This document shows, piece by piece, positions 56,671-64,000 of a DNA stretch of 64,000 nt. Position 1 is the stretch's first letter. Each line of letters starts with the position of its first letter. Origin of the DNA: SAR86 cluster bacterium AG-313-D11 (GTDB taxonomy: Bacteria > Pseudomonadota > Gammaproteobacteria > Magnimaribacterales > D2472). Location of the stretch: NCBI GenBank assembly GCA_003284215.1, contig QBVW01000003.1, positions 1 through 64,000 of the forward strand, read 5' to 3'. The translations under genes were made by a program, and so were the position numbers. The notes below the pieces were generated by a model. That model was not told where the DNA came from. It made no database searches and saw nothing but the letters and a program-made list of their open reading frames with translations.

Positions 56671-56904
56671 TTATTTTTCAACCCATTCCATTAAGTCTGT
56701 ATAGCCACCTATTAATTGATCATCGACAAAGATTTGAGGCATTGTTCTTGCATGAGGATTTCTTTTTATCAGAGCTTCAAAAACTTCAGGAATCTCTACA
56801 TTATGCTCAACATAGGCAATATCATTTTGCGCAAAGTAGTACTTAGCTTTGTCACAAAAGACACAATTTGATTTAGAATATATTTCTACGTTTTTTAACA
56901 TCAT
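56671..56904 (-). CDS. grxC: Glutaredoxin 3-type
   Basis: 77 residues (76 if the second ATG is the start). Small thioredoxin-fold glutaredoxin with active site CVFC in place of the usual CPYC, then TMPQIFVDDQLIGGYTDLMEW with the cis-Pro and GG glutathione site. It reduces disulfides with glutathione. A perfect TATAAT (minus strand, 56908-56913) lies six bases before the second ATG, so translation may begin there on a leaderless mRNA. Divergent from the SDR gene by 15 bases. Confidence 0.93.
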   Translation of the reverse strand: MMLKNVEIYSKSNCVFCDKAKYYFAQNDIAYVEHNVEIPEVFEALIKRNPHARTMPQIFVDDQLIGGYTDLMEWVEK

Positions 56905-56919
56905 AGGATTATAAGCTAA

Positions 56920-57684
56920 ATGTCATTATTTAATTTAAAAAATAAATCATTTTTGATAACAGGTTCCTCCAAAGGTATTGGTAAATCAATTGCTTTTCAT
57001 GCAGCATCTCATGGAGCTCAAGTCATAATTTCAAGTCGAAAAATTGATTCGTGCATAAAAACAGCTGATGAGATAAATGAGCATGTTGGATCAGAGCTAG
57101 CTATCCCAATTGCAGGTAATATTGCTCATGAGTCAGAGCTTATAAATCTTGTTGATGAAACAAATAAGGCGCTAGGCAAGATCGATGTCTTGATTTGTAA
57201 TGCTGCAACAAATCCATTTATGGGTTCAATGGCAGATATTCCTTCTGATGCTTTTGATAAAGTGATGAATAACAATATAAAAGCAAACCACATATTAACC
57301 AATTTAGTGACACCTCAAATGATTGAACGAAAAGATGGTGTGATCATTATCATTTCAAGCGTTGGCGGCACTAAAGGAAATAATCTCATAGGGACATATA
57401 ACTTGAGCAAAGCAGCAGATATCCAAATGGTAAAAAATATTGCTGTTGGATATGGTCATCACAATATCAGAGCTAATAGTATTGCTCCTGGACTCATTCG
57501 CACTGATTTTGCTAAAGGATTGTGGGAGAATCCTACCATTCACGATCAATACACAAGCACACATCCAATGAAAAGAATTGGTGAGCCCGATGAGGTTGCT
57601 GGAGTAGCTATAATGCTAGCATCTGATGCAGGTAAATATATAAATGGTCAAACAATTATTGTTGATGGCGGAGCCACTGCTTAG
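56920..57684 (+). CDS. Short-chain dehydrogenase/reductase
   Basis: 254 residues, classical SDR. Coenzyme motif TGSSKGIG (14-21), NNAA-like NAATNP (94-99), catalytic Ser146/147, Tyr160 and Lys164 in GTYNLSKAAD, and the C-terminal GQTIIVDGGATA. The residues after strand 2 (ISSRK) suggest NADP(H) preference. Substrate unknown; FabG-like enzymes and fatty-acyl-CoA or alcohol dehydrogenases are candidates. Convergent with holB, 4-base overlap (TTAG). Confidence 0.88.
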   Translation: MSLFNLKNKSFLITGSSKGIGKSIAFHAASHGAQVIISSRKIDSCIKTADEINEHVGSELAIPIAGNIAHESELINLVDETNKALGKIDVLICNAATNPFMGSMADIPSDAFDKVMNNNIKANHILTNLVTPQMIERKDGVIIIISSVGGTKGNNLIGTYNLSKAADIQMVKNIAVGYGHHNIRANSIAPGLIRTDFAKGLWENPTIHDQYTSTHPMKRIGEPDEVAGVAIMLASDAGKYINGQTIIVDGGATA

Positions 57685-58673
57685 CTAAAAAGGATTTTAA
57701 TTTTGTAAAAAAAATTATTAAGTCCTATTTGTTCATTCAATGAAGGGACCTTGTGGAGTAAATGTTTATAATCAACCAATTCCTCAATTAAGTCTGATGC
57801 TTTTCTTAGGTCTAATTCTATGTTTTGTATAGATGTGATGGATGGATGTGATTTGTAGAAGTCTTGATTTATGCCTAAGCAGGTTTTTAAAAAAAGAATT
57901 ATTGAATTAATTTTTTCCTCAAATGGAATATTAATTTCTTTATAAAACTTTATTAAATCAGGAGTGGTTATTTCACCTAGACAAAAAGAATTTAGATTTT
58001 GAGAAATATCCATATGTTGGCCAGCCATATCACTGTTAATCAGTTTTTCAATTTCTAAGGGCGTTGAGTCAGGGGCGAAATTTAAGATTGAGAAATCAAT
58101 ATAGCCTTGATCTAATATCCATTGATTTAAGTCGCTTGTGCTTGGATTTTTTATTGAAATCAAACTTGAACGACTATAAATAGTAGGCAAAAAATATTTG
58201 CGTTGATTCGAGACAATAAATATATGCTTATTTTGAGGTAATTCTTCTAAAGTTTTCAGAAGAGCATTTTGCGCATTAATATTCATCAAATGAGCGTCAA
58301 ACACAACAACCACTCTTCTCTCCGAGACAGAATGTGTCATAGCAATAAATTCATTTAGAGCTCTAATACCCTCAATTTTTTTTGAAATTAATGCTTCAGG
58401 TTTTGCTTTAGAATATGTATTTAGAACACTAGAGCATGAATTGTGCCCAATAAAACAGTAATCGGGATGAGAACCGGCTGAGAAATAATTACAAGAATTA
58501 CACTCACCACAGGGAGCTAGAATATCTGAACATAATAGTTTCTGAGCAAAATAATTTGCGAGTTGTTTTTTTGCTAAACCAGACTCCCCTTCAATTATTG
58601 CTGCAGATGGAAAGGAAATATCTTTATACGAACTAATTACTTCATTTAGCCAAGGAAATCTTTCAATACTCAT
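57681..58673 (-). CDS. holB: DNA polymerase III delta' subunit
   Basis: 330 residues from the ATG at 58673; an in-frame TTG six codons upstream is possible but lies inside tmk. Clamp-loader AAA+ protein: PSAAIIEGESGLAKKQLANYF replaces a perfect P-loop, as usual in delta', and the zinc site is CGECNSCNYFSAGSHPDYC. NAQNALLKTLEELPQN is conserved. It starts one base after the tmk stop. Confidence 0.9.
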   Translation of the reverse strand: MSIERFPWLNEVISSYKDISFPSAAIIEGESGLAKKQLANYFAQKLLCSDILAPCGECNSCNYFSAGSHPDYCFIGHNSCSSVLNTYSKAKPEALISKKIEGIRALNEFIAMTHSVSERRVVVVFDAHLMNINAQNALLKTLEELPQNKHIFIVSNQRKYFLPTIYSRSSLISIKNPSTSDLNQWILDQGYIDFSILNFAPDSTPLEIEKLINSDMAGQHMDISQNLNSFCLGEITTPDLIKFYKEINIPFEEKINSIILFLKTCLGINQDFYKSHPSITSIQNIELDLRKASDLIEELVDYKHLLHKVPSLNEQIGLNNFFYKIKILFS

Positions 58674-58674
58674 A

Positions 58675-59268
58675 TTAGAATAAACGTTCAACTAACACTT
58701 TAGTTTTTTCAGTAACAGATTCTATTGATTGAGATGCATCCAACAACTCAACCTCTTTCCTATCATTAGCTAATTTCTTATAACCTTTTCGAACATCTTC
58801 AAAAAAATCTATTCCTGAAGACTCTATTCTATCAATAACATCATTAGACTTTCTTTCAAATCCAACCTTAACATCTAAATCATAAATTATCGTTAAGTCG
58901 GGAGTTGGGCAATCAATAGCTTGTACAAGATGATCAATTAATTCAAGAGAAAGCTTTCTCCCAAATCCTTGATAGGCTATCGATGCATGATAATATCTGT
59001 CACATAAAATAAAGTCGACATTTGAATCAATTAAATGTTCTACAATCATTTCAGATCTTGCTGCAAACATTAACAATAATTCTGTATGGGAAGTTATATT
59101 AGATTCCTTGGATAAAAGTAATTCCCTTATTTTTTCACCAAAATCAGTTGATCCAGGTTCTCTAAGGAGTTTGGTAGAAAATCCTTTGGATTTGAGCCAA
59201 TCTAAGACTAAATTGATTTGAGTTGATTTGCCGACCCCCTCTATTCCCTCAAATGTTATTAGTTTCAT
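58675..59268 (-). CDS. tmk: Thymidylate kinase
   Basis: 197 residues. P-loop FEGIEGVGKSTQ, LLREPGSTDFGEKIR with the DR(Y/H)-type motif CDRYYHASIAYQGFGR, and the LID region. It phosphorylates dTMP to dTDP. It follows mltG by three bases in the conserved mltG-tmk-holB order. Confidence 0.96.
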   Translation of the reverse strand: MKLITFEGIEGVGKSTQINLVLDWLKSKGFSTKLLREPGSTDFGEKIRELLLSKESNITSHTELLLMFAARSEMIVEHLIDSNVDFILCDRYYHASIAYQGFGRKLSLELIDHLVQAIDCPTPDLTIIYDLDVKVGFERKSNDVIDRIESSGIDFFEDVRKGYKKLANDRKEVELLDASQSIESVTEKTKVLVERLF

Positions 59269-59271
59269 AAT

Positions 59272-60264
59272 TTAATTAAGTTGATATTTTTTTACAGCCT
59301 CAAGATGTTCTTTGTAAGTTTTTGAAAATTTATGTGTTCCGTTTCCTTTGGCTACGAAATATAAATAATTATTTTTCATACCCAATATTACTGCTTCCAA
59401 AGATGATTGGCTAATGGTTGATATTGGCGAAGGAGGTAAACCTGGTATTTGATATGTATTGTATAAATTACTCTTATCCCTAATATTAGCTTTTGTTATG
59501 TCGCCATTAAATTCAGGCATTAGTCCGAAGATGATTGTGGGATCGGCTTGCAACTTCATGCCAATAGAAAGTCGATGTAAAAAAACCCCAGCTATAGTCG
59601 GTTTCTCCTTATCATTACCAGCTTCTTTTTCAACTATTGACGCAAGAATGATTGCTTCTGATAAATTTTTCAGGGGTAAGCTTGGGTTTCTTTTTGCCCA
59701 CAAATTGTCTGCTAACGTGAAAAATTCATTCTGAGATTGTTGTAATATTTTTGTTGAGGATAAAGCATATTTATAAAAATATGTATCTGGTTTTAATGTT
59801 CCCTCTATAAAACCAAAACGATTATTCAGGCAATTAAAATTATCACAATCATGATTTAAGTTTGATGCCAGAAGTATCTTTTGAATTTCAAAAAAATTTT
59901 TTCCTTCTGGAATTTGTATTTTAAATACAACCACATCACCTGTAGTAAGTGAAAAAATAAAATCTTTCCATGACTTATTCTTGAGAGAGTAATGTCCAGC
60001 TTGAACAATATTTATGCTATTAGTTTTAAGATAAACCTTAAGTAAAAAATTTTGAATAGGCCCAATGGTTAAATCCTCTAGGATTGAGTTAAAAGTTGCT
60101 CCATCGTTAACACTATAAAATTCAATATTTTCATGGACTCTAGTGTGGGAAAAAGAATGAGACGAGCCAATTAAAACTATTATCAATATAGCTAAAGAAA
60201 TTAAGAGGACAGTAATATTAGATTTTTTTGAAGACAAGTGTAGAGTTCGTTCCTCCAAATCCAA
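59272..60264 (-). CDS. mltG: Endolytic murein transglycosylase MltG
   Basis: 330 residues with an N-terminal membrane helix (residues 17-33). YceG-like domain with catalytic Glu in ASIVEKEAGNDKEKPTIAGVFLHRL; LQADPTIIFGL and YNTYQIPGLPPSPIS are conserved. It cuts nascent glycan strands. No ATG starts the frame: TTG at 60264 or TTG at 60237 are candidates, both inside the end of fabF; GGAGG (60252-60256) precedes the second by 14 bases. The start is therefore uncertain. Confidence 0.88.
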   Translation of the reverse strand: MDLEERTLHLSSKKSNITVLLISLAILIIVLIGSSHSFSHTRVHENIEFYSVNDGATFNSILEDLTIGPIQNFLLKVYLKTNSINIVQAGHYSLKNKSWKDFIFSLTTGDVVVFKIQIPEGKNFFEIQKILLASNLNHDCDNFNCLNNRFGFIEGTLKPDTYFYKYALSSTKILQQSQNEFFTLADNLWAKRNPSLPLKNLSEAIILASIVEKEAGNDKEKPTIAGVFLHRLSIGMKLQADPTIIFGLMPEFNGDITKANIRDKSNLYNTYQIPGLPPSPISTISQSSLEAVILGMKNNYLYFVAKGNGTHKFSKTYKEHLEAVKKYQLN

Positions 60265-61450
60265 AAGAGTTATTCATAGCTACTTTAACCTCTTTATCAG
60301 TAGAAATTAATGGCGTGTAATTCAAATCACATAATGGATCAGGATTGTCTAGATTAATGGTAGGTGGAATAATTCCGTCATTGAGAGCTTTGATACAAAA
60401 AATGGATTCAATTGCACCTGCTGCACCAAGAGTATGACCAGTCATTGATTTTGTTGAGCTGATTTGAGGAACAAGCTCACCAAATACTTTTTTAAGTGCA
60501 ATGGTTTCAGCAATATCCCCAAGGGGTGTAGAAGTACCATGGGCATTTATATAGTCTACTTCAGTGATATTAATTTCAGCATCACTAATTGCATTAGACA
60601 TAGCTAAAGCTGCGCCTCTGCCATCTTCGGGTGGAGCTGTCATATGATAAGCATCTGAACTGGTCCCAAAACCAATGATTTCTGCATAAATTGTTGCACC
60701 TCGTGCTTTAGCATGATCAAAATCTTCTAGCACTAGCGACCCAGCACCATCGGAGAGAACAAATCCATCTCTATCTCTATCCCATGGCCTACTAGCCACT
60801 TCAGGATTTTCATTGAGAGAAAGAGCTCTAGCAGATATAAATCCTGCTATCGAAAGAGGCGTTGAAGCCATTTCTGCGCCTCCAGCTATCATTACATCAG
60901 CTTCACCGCATGCAATAGATCTGGCTGCAGTTCCAATACAATGATTTCCAGTTGAACAGGCAGTTACAACCGAAGTATTCGGACCCATAAAACCATGTTT
61001 AATTGATACAAGGCCTGAGATCATATTAACAATTGATCCAGGAACAAAAAATGGGGAAACTTTTCTGTAACCCTTGCTTTCAAGAAGAGTTTTATTATTT
61101 TCAATTGTGTCTATTCCGCCAATACCAGATCCAAAATTAACACCAACTTTGGTTAAATCTAAATTAGATTCAAGTATTCCAGAATTCTCAATTGATTGGT
61201 TTGCAGCAATAATTCCATATTGAATAAATGGATCTACCCGTCTAACTTCCTTAGGATCAAGAAAGTTATTTGAATTAAAATTTTTTAAACGACCACCAAT
61301 TTTCACTGGATTATTTTCTAATCCAATATCAACGGTTGTAATGCCTGATTTACCTTCTACACATGAAGACCATGCATCATCAACAGTATTACCTATAGGT
61401 GATAGGATACCCAAACCAGTAACTACAACTCTTCTGTGTAGTTGCTTCAT
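60218..61450 (-). CDS. fabF: 3-oxoacyl-ACP synthase II
   Basis: 410 residues. Condensing enzyme with Cys in VVTACSTGNHCIG, His in NAHGTSTPLGD and His in KSMTGHTLGAAGAIE. It elongates acyl-ACP with malonyl-ACP. The sequence around the nucleophile (CSTGNHC) differs from E. coli FabF (CTSGVHN). Follows acpP by 10 bases and overlaps mltG at its 3' end by 47 bases; no pabC between them, unlike E. coli. Confidence 0.95.
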   Translation of the reverse strand: MKQLHRRVVVTGLGILSPIGNTVDDAWSSCVEGKSGITTVDIGLENNPVKIGGRLKNFNSNNFLDPKEVRRVDPFIQYGIIAANQSIENSGILESNLDLTKVGVNFGSGIGGIDTIENNKTLLESKGYRKVSPFFVPGSIVNMISGLVSIKHGFMGPNTSVVTACSTGNHCIGTAARSIACGEADVMIAGGAEMASTPLSIAGFISARALSLNENPEVASRPWDRDRDGFVLSDGAGSLVLEDFDHAKARGATIYAEIIGFGTSSDAYHMTAPPEDGRGAALAMSNAISDAEINITEVDYINAHGTSTPLGDIAETIALKKVFGELVPQISSTKSMTGHTLGAAGAIESIFCIKALNDGIIPPTINLDNPDPLCDLNYTPLISTDKEVKVAMNNSFGFGGTNSTLVFKKI

Positions 61451-61460
61451 TTAAGAGATT

Positions 61461-61691
61461 TTAGCTGTTTGAATTTATATAATTTACAGCTTCTTGGACG
61501 GTTGAAATCTTTTCCGCTTCTTCGTCAGCAATCTCAAGTTCAAACTCTTCCTCGAGAGCCATTACAAGTTCTACTGTATCAAGCGAATCAGCGCCTAGGT
61601 CATCAACAAATGAAGAGTCGTTTTTCACTTCCTCATCTCCAACACCCAGTTGCTCACAAACAATTTTTCTTACTCTTTCTTCGATACTCAC
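61461..61691 (-). CDS. acpP: Acyl carrier protein
   Basis: 76 residues, acidic, with the phosphopantetheine Ser in [21 protein letters not shown]. It carries acyl chains for fatty acid and lipid A synthesis. The start is GTG at 61691, backed by a strong GGAGG seven bases before, which decides the start; the first residues [11 protein letters not shown] match the family. Between fabG and fabF as in E. coli. Confidence 0.97.
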   Translation of the reverse strand: MSIEERVRKIVCEQLGVGDEEVKNDSSFVDDLGADSLDTVELVMALEEEFELEIADEEAEKISTVQEAVNYINSNS

Positions 61692-61753
61692 AAGGCATCC
61701 TCCGTTTAAAAAAATCTATTCTACAACATTTCCAGCAAAAACAAATAAAATCA

Positions 61754-62476
61754 TCAACTCATATATAAACCACCATCAACAGAGATAGTTTGACCAGTTA
61801 TATAATCGCCCTTAGAAGATGCTAAAAATAAAGCTAAATCAGCAATTTGCTGAGGATTACCCATTTTTTTACTTGGAATTTGATCTAATACATTATCCAG
61901 GTCTTCGCCTTGAAAATGGTTAGTCATATCAGTCGCAATGAAACCAGGGGCAATACAATTAACTGTTATATTTCTTGAGGCCACCTCTTTAGCTAACGCC
62001 CGGGTAAACCCACCAAGGCCGGCTTTGCTAGCGGAGTAATTAACTTGACCAGGGTTTCCCATTAATCCAGCAACACTAGAAATATTAATAATTGAACCAG
62101 CACGTTCTTTTATCATCGATTTAATAAATAATTTAGTCATATTGAAAACGCTTGTAAGGTTTGACTCTATAACATCATCCCAATCTTCGTCTTTCATTTT
62201 TAAAAAAAGCTGATCTTTAGTTATACCAGCATTGTTTATAAGTACATTGGGGATTATATTCTGCTCCTTCAATTTTGATAAACAGGATGACACTTGATCT
62301 CTATTTGTAACGTCCAGTGGAATATGAAGGCATTGATCAGAGCTCAAAGCATCATGAAGATTAAATTCTGACCTAGAAGTTCCAATCACAAAAAAACCAT
62401 CGTTTGAAAAACATTTAGCTATCTCTAACCCAATGCCTCTCGATACACCTGTAATAAAAACTATTTTTTTATCCAT
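61754..62476 (-). CDS. fabG: 3-oxoacyl-ACP reductase
   Basis: 240 residues, SDR. TGVSRGIG (10-17), NNAGITKD (81-88), Ser134, Tyr147 and Lys151 in NYSASKAG, and the end GQTISVDGGLYMS. It reduces beta-ketoacyl-ACP with NADPH. It overlaps fabD by 8 bases and precedes acpP. Confidence 0.95.
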   Translation of the reverse strand: MDKKIVFITGVSRGIGLEIAKCFSNDGFFVIGTSRSEFNLHDALSSDQCLHIPLDVTNRDQVSSCLSKLKEQNIIPNVLINNAGITKDQLFLKMKDEDWDDVIESNLTSVFNMTKLFIKSMIKERAGSIINISSVAGLMGNPGQVNYSASKAGLGGFTRALAKEVASRNITVNCIAPGFIATDMTNHFQGEDLDNVLDQIPSKKMGNPQQIADLALFLASSKGDYITGQTISVDGGLYMS

Positions 62477-63407
62477 AACTATTTATCTTCTCATAAAAAT
62501 CTACATCAGAAACAGAAAAATAGTTTTCAAGTTTATTTGCTTTAAATAAACCTGATAAAACTTTCCCGGGACCACACTCAATGATCGGTAGATCCAACGT
62601 TGAAATGAGATTACATGTTTCGACCCATCTAACAGGCGAGTACAGTTGAGAATTTAGGAGAGATCTAATGTCATCAAGCGATGATGATGGCTCTGCAGAT
62701 ACATTATGAATAATTTGCATATCTGGCAAAGAAAAATCTGCAGCTTTTAAACTCTCTTTAAATGCATTAGCAGCTTCTAGCATCAGCATACTATGTGAGG
62801 CAATACTAACATTGAGCTTTACTGAACGTTTTGCACCTTGTTTAATGCAAAGATCTTGCGCTCTATCAACTGCATCTTCATGCCCTGAAATAACAGTCTG
62901 ATTGGGCGAATTCAAATTAGCGCATTGAACATTAGAATGAGTTCCATTCGATGCAGTTTCGCAAATGTCAGCTATAGTATCTTGTCCTAAACCCATAATC
63001 GCAGACATTCTGCCTTTAGGGGCTTGCTCCATTAACTGCCCTCTTTTTCTCACTAGAGCTAAAGCTTCATTAATTGATATGGAATTAGCAGCAACCAATG
63101 CAGAATATTCACCCAATGAATGTCCAGCTAGATAAGTGGGAGTTACATTTATAGAATTAAGTAATTGATGATAGTGAAGATAAGAACATAGCACCAAAAG
63201 AGGCTGAGTAATTGAAGTTTGATTAATTAAATCTTCAGGGCCCTCCTCGATTAATTTATAAGCATCATGCGATATCAAGTCGCTACAGCACTCAATTGCA
63301 TTGGAATATTCGCTTGAAAGAGCTATCTTTTCAATTCCACCCTTGGATAGCATGGAAAGATGCTGTGATCCTTGACCGGGAAACGCTAAGAAAGCAGAAA
63401 AAGACAT
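62469..63407 (-). CDS. fabD: Malonyl-CoA:ACP transacylase
   Basis: 312 residues. LAFPGQGSQ at the N-terminus, nucleophile Ser in GHSLGEYSAL, His in SIASHSMLM, and Gln-containing TSITQPLL. It loads malonate on ACP. It begins two bases after the rpmF stop; plsX and fabH, normally between these two genes, are absent. Confidence 0.95.
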   Translation of the reverse strand: MSFSAFLAFPGQGSQHLSMLSKGGIEKIALSSEYSNAIECCSDLISHDAYKLIEEGPEDLINQTSITQPLLVLCSYLHYHQLLNSINVTPTYLAGHSLGEYSALVAANSISINEALALVRKRGQLMEQAPKGRMSAIMGLGQDTIADICETASNGTHSNVQCANLNSPNQTVISGHEDAVDRAQDLCIKQGAKRSVKLNVSIASHSMLMLEAANAFKESLKAADFSLPDMQIIHNVSAEPSSSLDDIRSLLNSQLYSPVRWVETCNLISTLDLPIIECGPGKVLSGLFKANKLENYFSVSDVDFYEKINSYG

Positions 63408-63409
63408 GG

Positions 63410-63622
63410 TTAGTCTTGAGCTTCGTTGTCCTCTACTTCTTTGATTGGTTTTCTTAAATCTTTGATTAGACGTCCCTTGTAAAAACCATCGGCTGTCATT
63501 TGATGACGTAGATGCCTCTCTCCAGAAACGGGATCAGTTGATAGGGTTAGATCGGAAAGATGATCGTGAGAGCGAATCATTCCCCGTTTTGATCTGGTTT
63601 TTTTACTTTTTTGTACTGCCAT
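63410..63622 (-). CDS. rpmF: Ribosomal protein L32
   Basis: 70 residues, longer than E. coli L32 (57) by a short acidic tail (VEDNEAQD). [22 protein letters not shown] and the later [18 protein letters not shown] are typical; no zinc Cys, as in E. coli. Followed closely by the fab genes, tying ribosome and membrane synthesis. Confidence 0.93.
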   Translation of the reverse strand: MAVQKSKKTRSKRGMIRSHDHLSDLTLSTDPVSGERHLRHQMTADGFYKGRLIKDLRKPIKEVEDNEAQD

Positions 63623-63657
63623 AATATTTTAGAAAAAATGCATACTATCAGATTAAA

Positions 63658-64000
63658 TTAAGATTTAATAGTTAATTTATTTAGCTTCGACAACAGTATA
63701 TCAAAATCATTATTTTTTTGACCTTCATAGCTTACTTTTTGGCCATCTAAGGTTTCGAATGATATTGAGGAGGCATGTAAAGCAAGTCGAGATATAGATG
63801 TCTCACGAGCTATGAATTGATTTAAACTGAATAAACCATACTTTCTATCATTTACTATGGGGTGATTAAGGTTTGCGCTCTGAAGACGTATTTGATGCAT
63901 TCTACCTGTTGATATGAGGATTTCAGCATGGGTGAAAGATTTATATTTTTTTTGAATCTTAAATATAGAAATCGCTTTTTTACCATCTTTTGATTCTTTT
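63658..64000 (-). CDS. RluC/RluD-type 23S rRNA pseudouridine synthase, C-terminal part
   Basis: Only the last 114 codons lie in the window; the frame continues past base 64000 with no start. The segment STGRMHQIRLQSANLNHPIVNDRKYG matches the C-terminal motif of RluA-family synthases (usually TGRTHQIRVH), preceded by the typical KAISIFKIQ strand. RluC is the expected member next to rpmF (E. coli rluC-yceF-yceD-rpmF); RluD remains possible. The catalytic Asp region is outside the window. Confidence 0.82.
   Translation of the reverse strand, partial: KESKDGKKAISIFKIQKKYKSFTHAEILISTGRMHQIRLQSANLNHPIVNDRKYGLFSLNQFIARETSISRLALHASSISFETLDGQKVSYEGQKNNDFDILLSKLNKLTIKS

Noticed and set aside
1-64000. 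tRNA, rRNA, CRISPR arrays, insertion sequences, prophage or integron features
   Set aside because: Every gap between genes was read; all are under 150 bases and none holds tRNA-like structure, regular repeats, transposase genes or attachment sites.

Overview
The window is a dense, AT-rich stretch of a gammaproteobacterial chromosome with no plasmid, phage or insertion-sequence features. Gene content and order match housekeeping blocks known from Escherichia, Pseudomonas and Vibrio: msbA-lpxK-ycaR-kdsB-murB, mfd next to gap and nqrABCDEF-apbE-nqrM, clpS-clpA-infA, rpmF-fabD-fabG-acpP-fabF-mltG-tmk-holB, and a his operon. The low G+C, short or absent intergenic gaps, overlapping genes, paired acyl-CoA dehydrogenases and secreted peptidases fit a streamlined marine lineage such as SAR86. 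That taxonomic guess is inference; no marker was searched.

Layout. 1-5.8 kb: a plus-strand envelope operon that starts in an MsbA-LpxK fusion and runs through a small Trm112-like gene, kdsB, murB, a LysE-family exporter and a DUF1285 gene. 5.8-11.6 kb: electron transfer from acyl-CoA oxidation (ETF:ubiquinone oxidoreductase, EtfB, EtfA) and a two-gene acyl-CoA dehydrogenase pair. 11.6-17.7 kb: tRNA modification, Fe-S assembly, a CsiV-like envelope protein and Mfd. 17.8-28.6 kb: a second acyl-CoA dehydrogenase pair, a long GAPDH and the complete sodium-pumping NQR operon with its flavin transferase and NqrM. 28.6-37.4 kb: isocitrate lyase, purB, mnmA, isocitrate dehydrogenase, ClpS/ClpA, IF-1 and a DUF1330 protein. 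37.4-47.9 kb: accessory genes, with a membrane-anchored haloalkane dehalogenase-like hydrolase, a two-part sodium/solute symporter, a secreted M14 metallopeptidase, an S9 oligopeptidase lipoprotein, a TPR lipoprotein under a probable Fur-controlled promoter and an orphan membrane protein. 47.9-55.0 kb: a beta-hydroxyacid dehydrogenase, a peroxiredoxin, and a histidine operon headed by a TrpR-like regulator and containing a HisD-HisB fusion. 55.0-64 kb: an AGCS amino-acid symporter, glutaredoxin, an SDR, and the minus-strand holB/tmk/mltG/fab/rpmF block, ending in a truncated rluC-type gene.

How the parts fit. Acyl-CoA dehydrogenases feed ETF and then ETF-QO, delivering electrons to quinone. 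NQR oxidises NADH and pumps sodium, and that gradient can drive the SSS and AGCS symporters. Isocitrate lyase and isocitrate dehydrogenase set the glyoxylate/TCA split needed when carbon arrives as acetyl-CoA. Secreted peptidases plus symporters suggest use of peptides and amino acids.

The most interesting observations are the HisD-HisB and MsbA-LpxK fusions, a perfect 18-bp operator-like palindrome in the promoter of the TrpR-like/his operon, a Fur-box palindrome filling the spacer of a promoter, several apparent leaderless starts, and four convergent gene pairs that share a 4-bp overlapping stop. No stretch above 150 bases lacks a gene. No tRNA, rRNA, CRISPR array or mobile element was seen.
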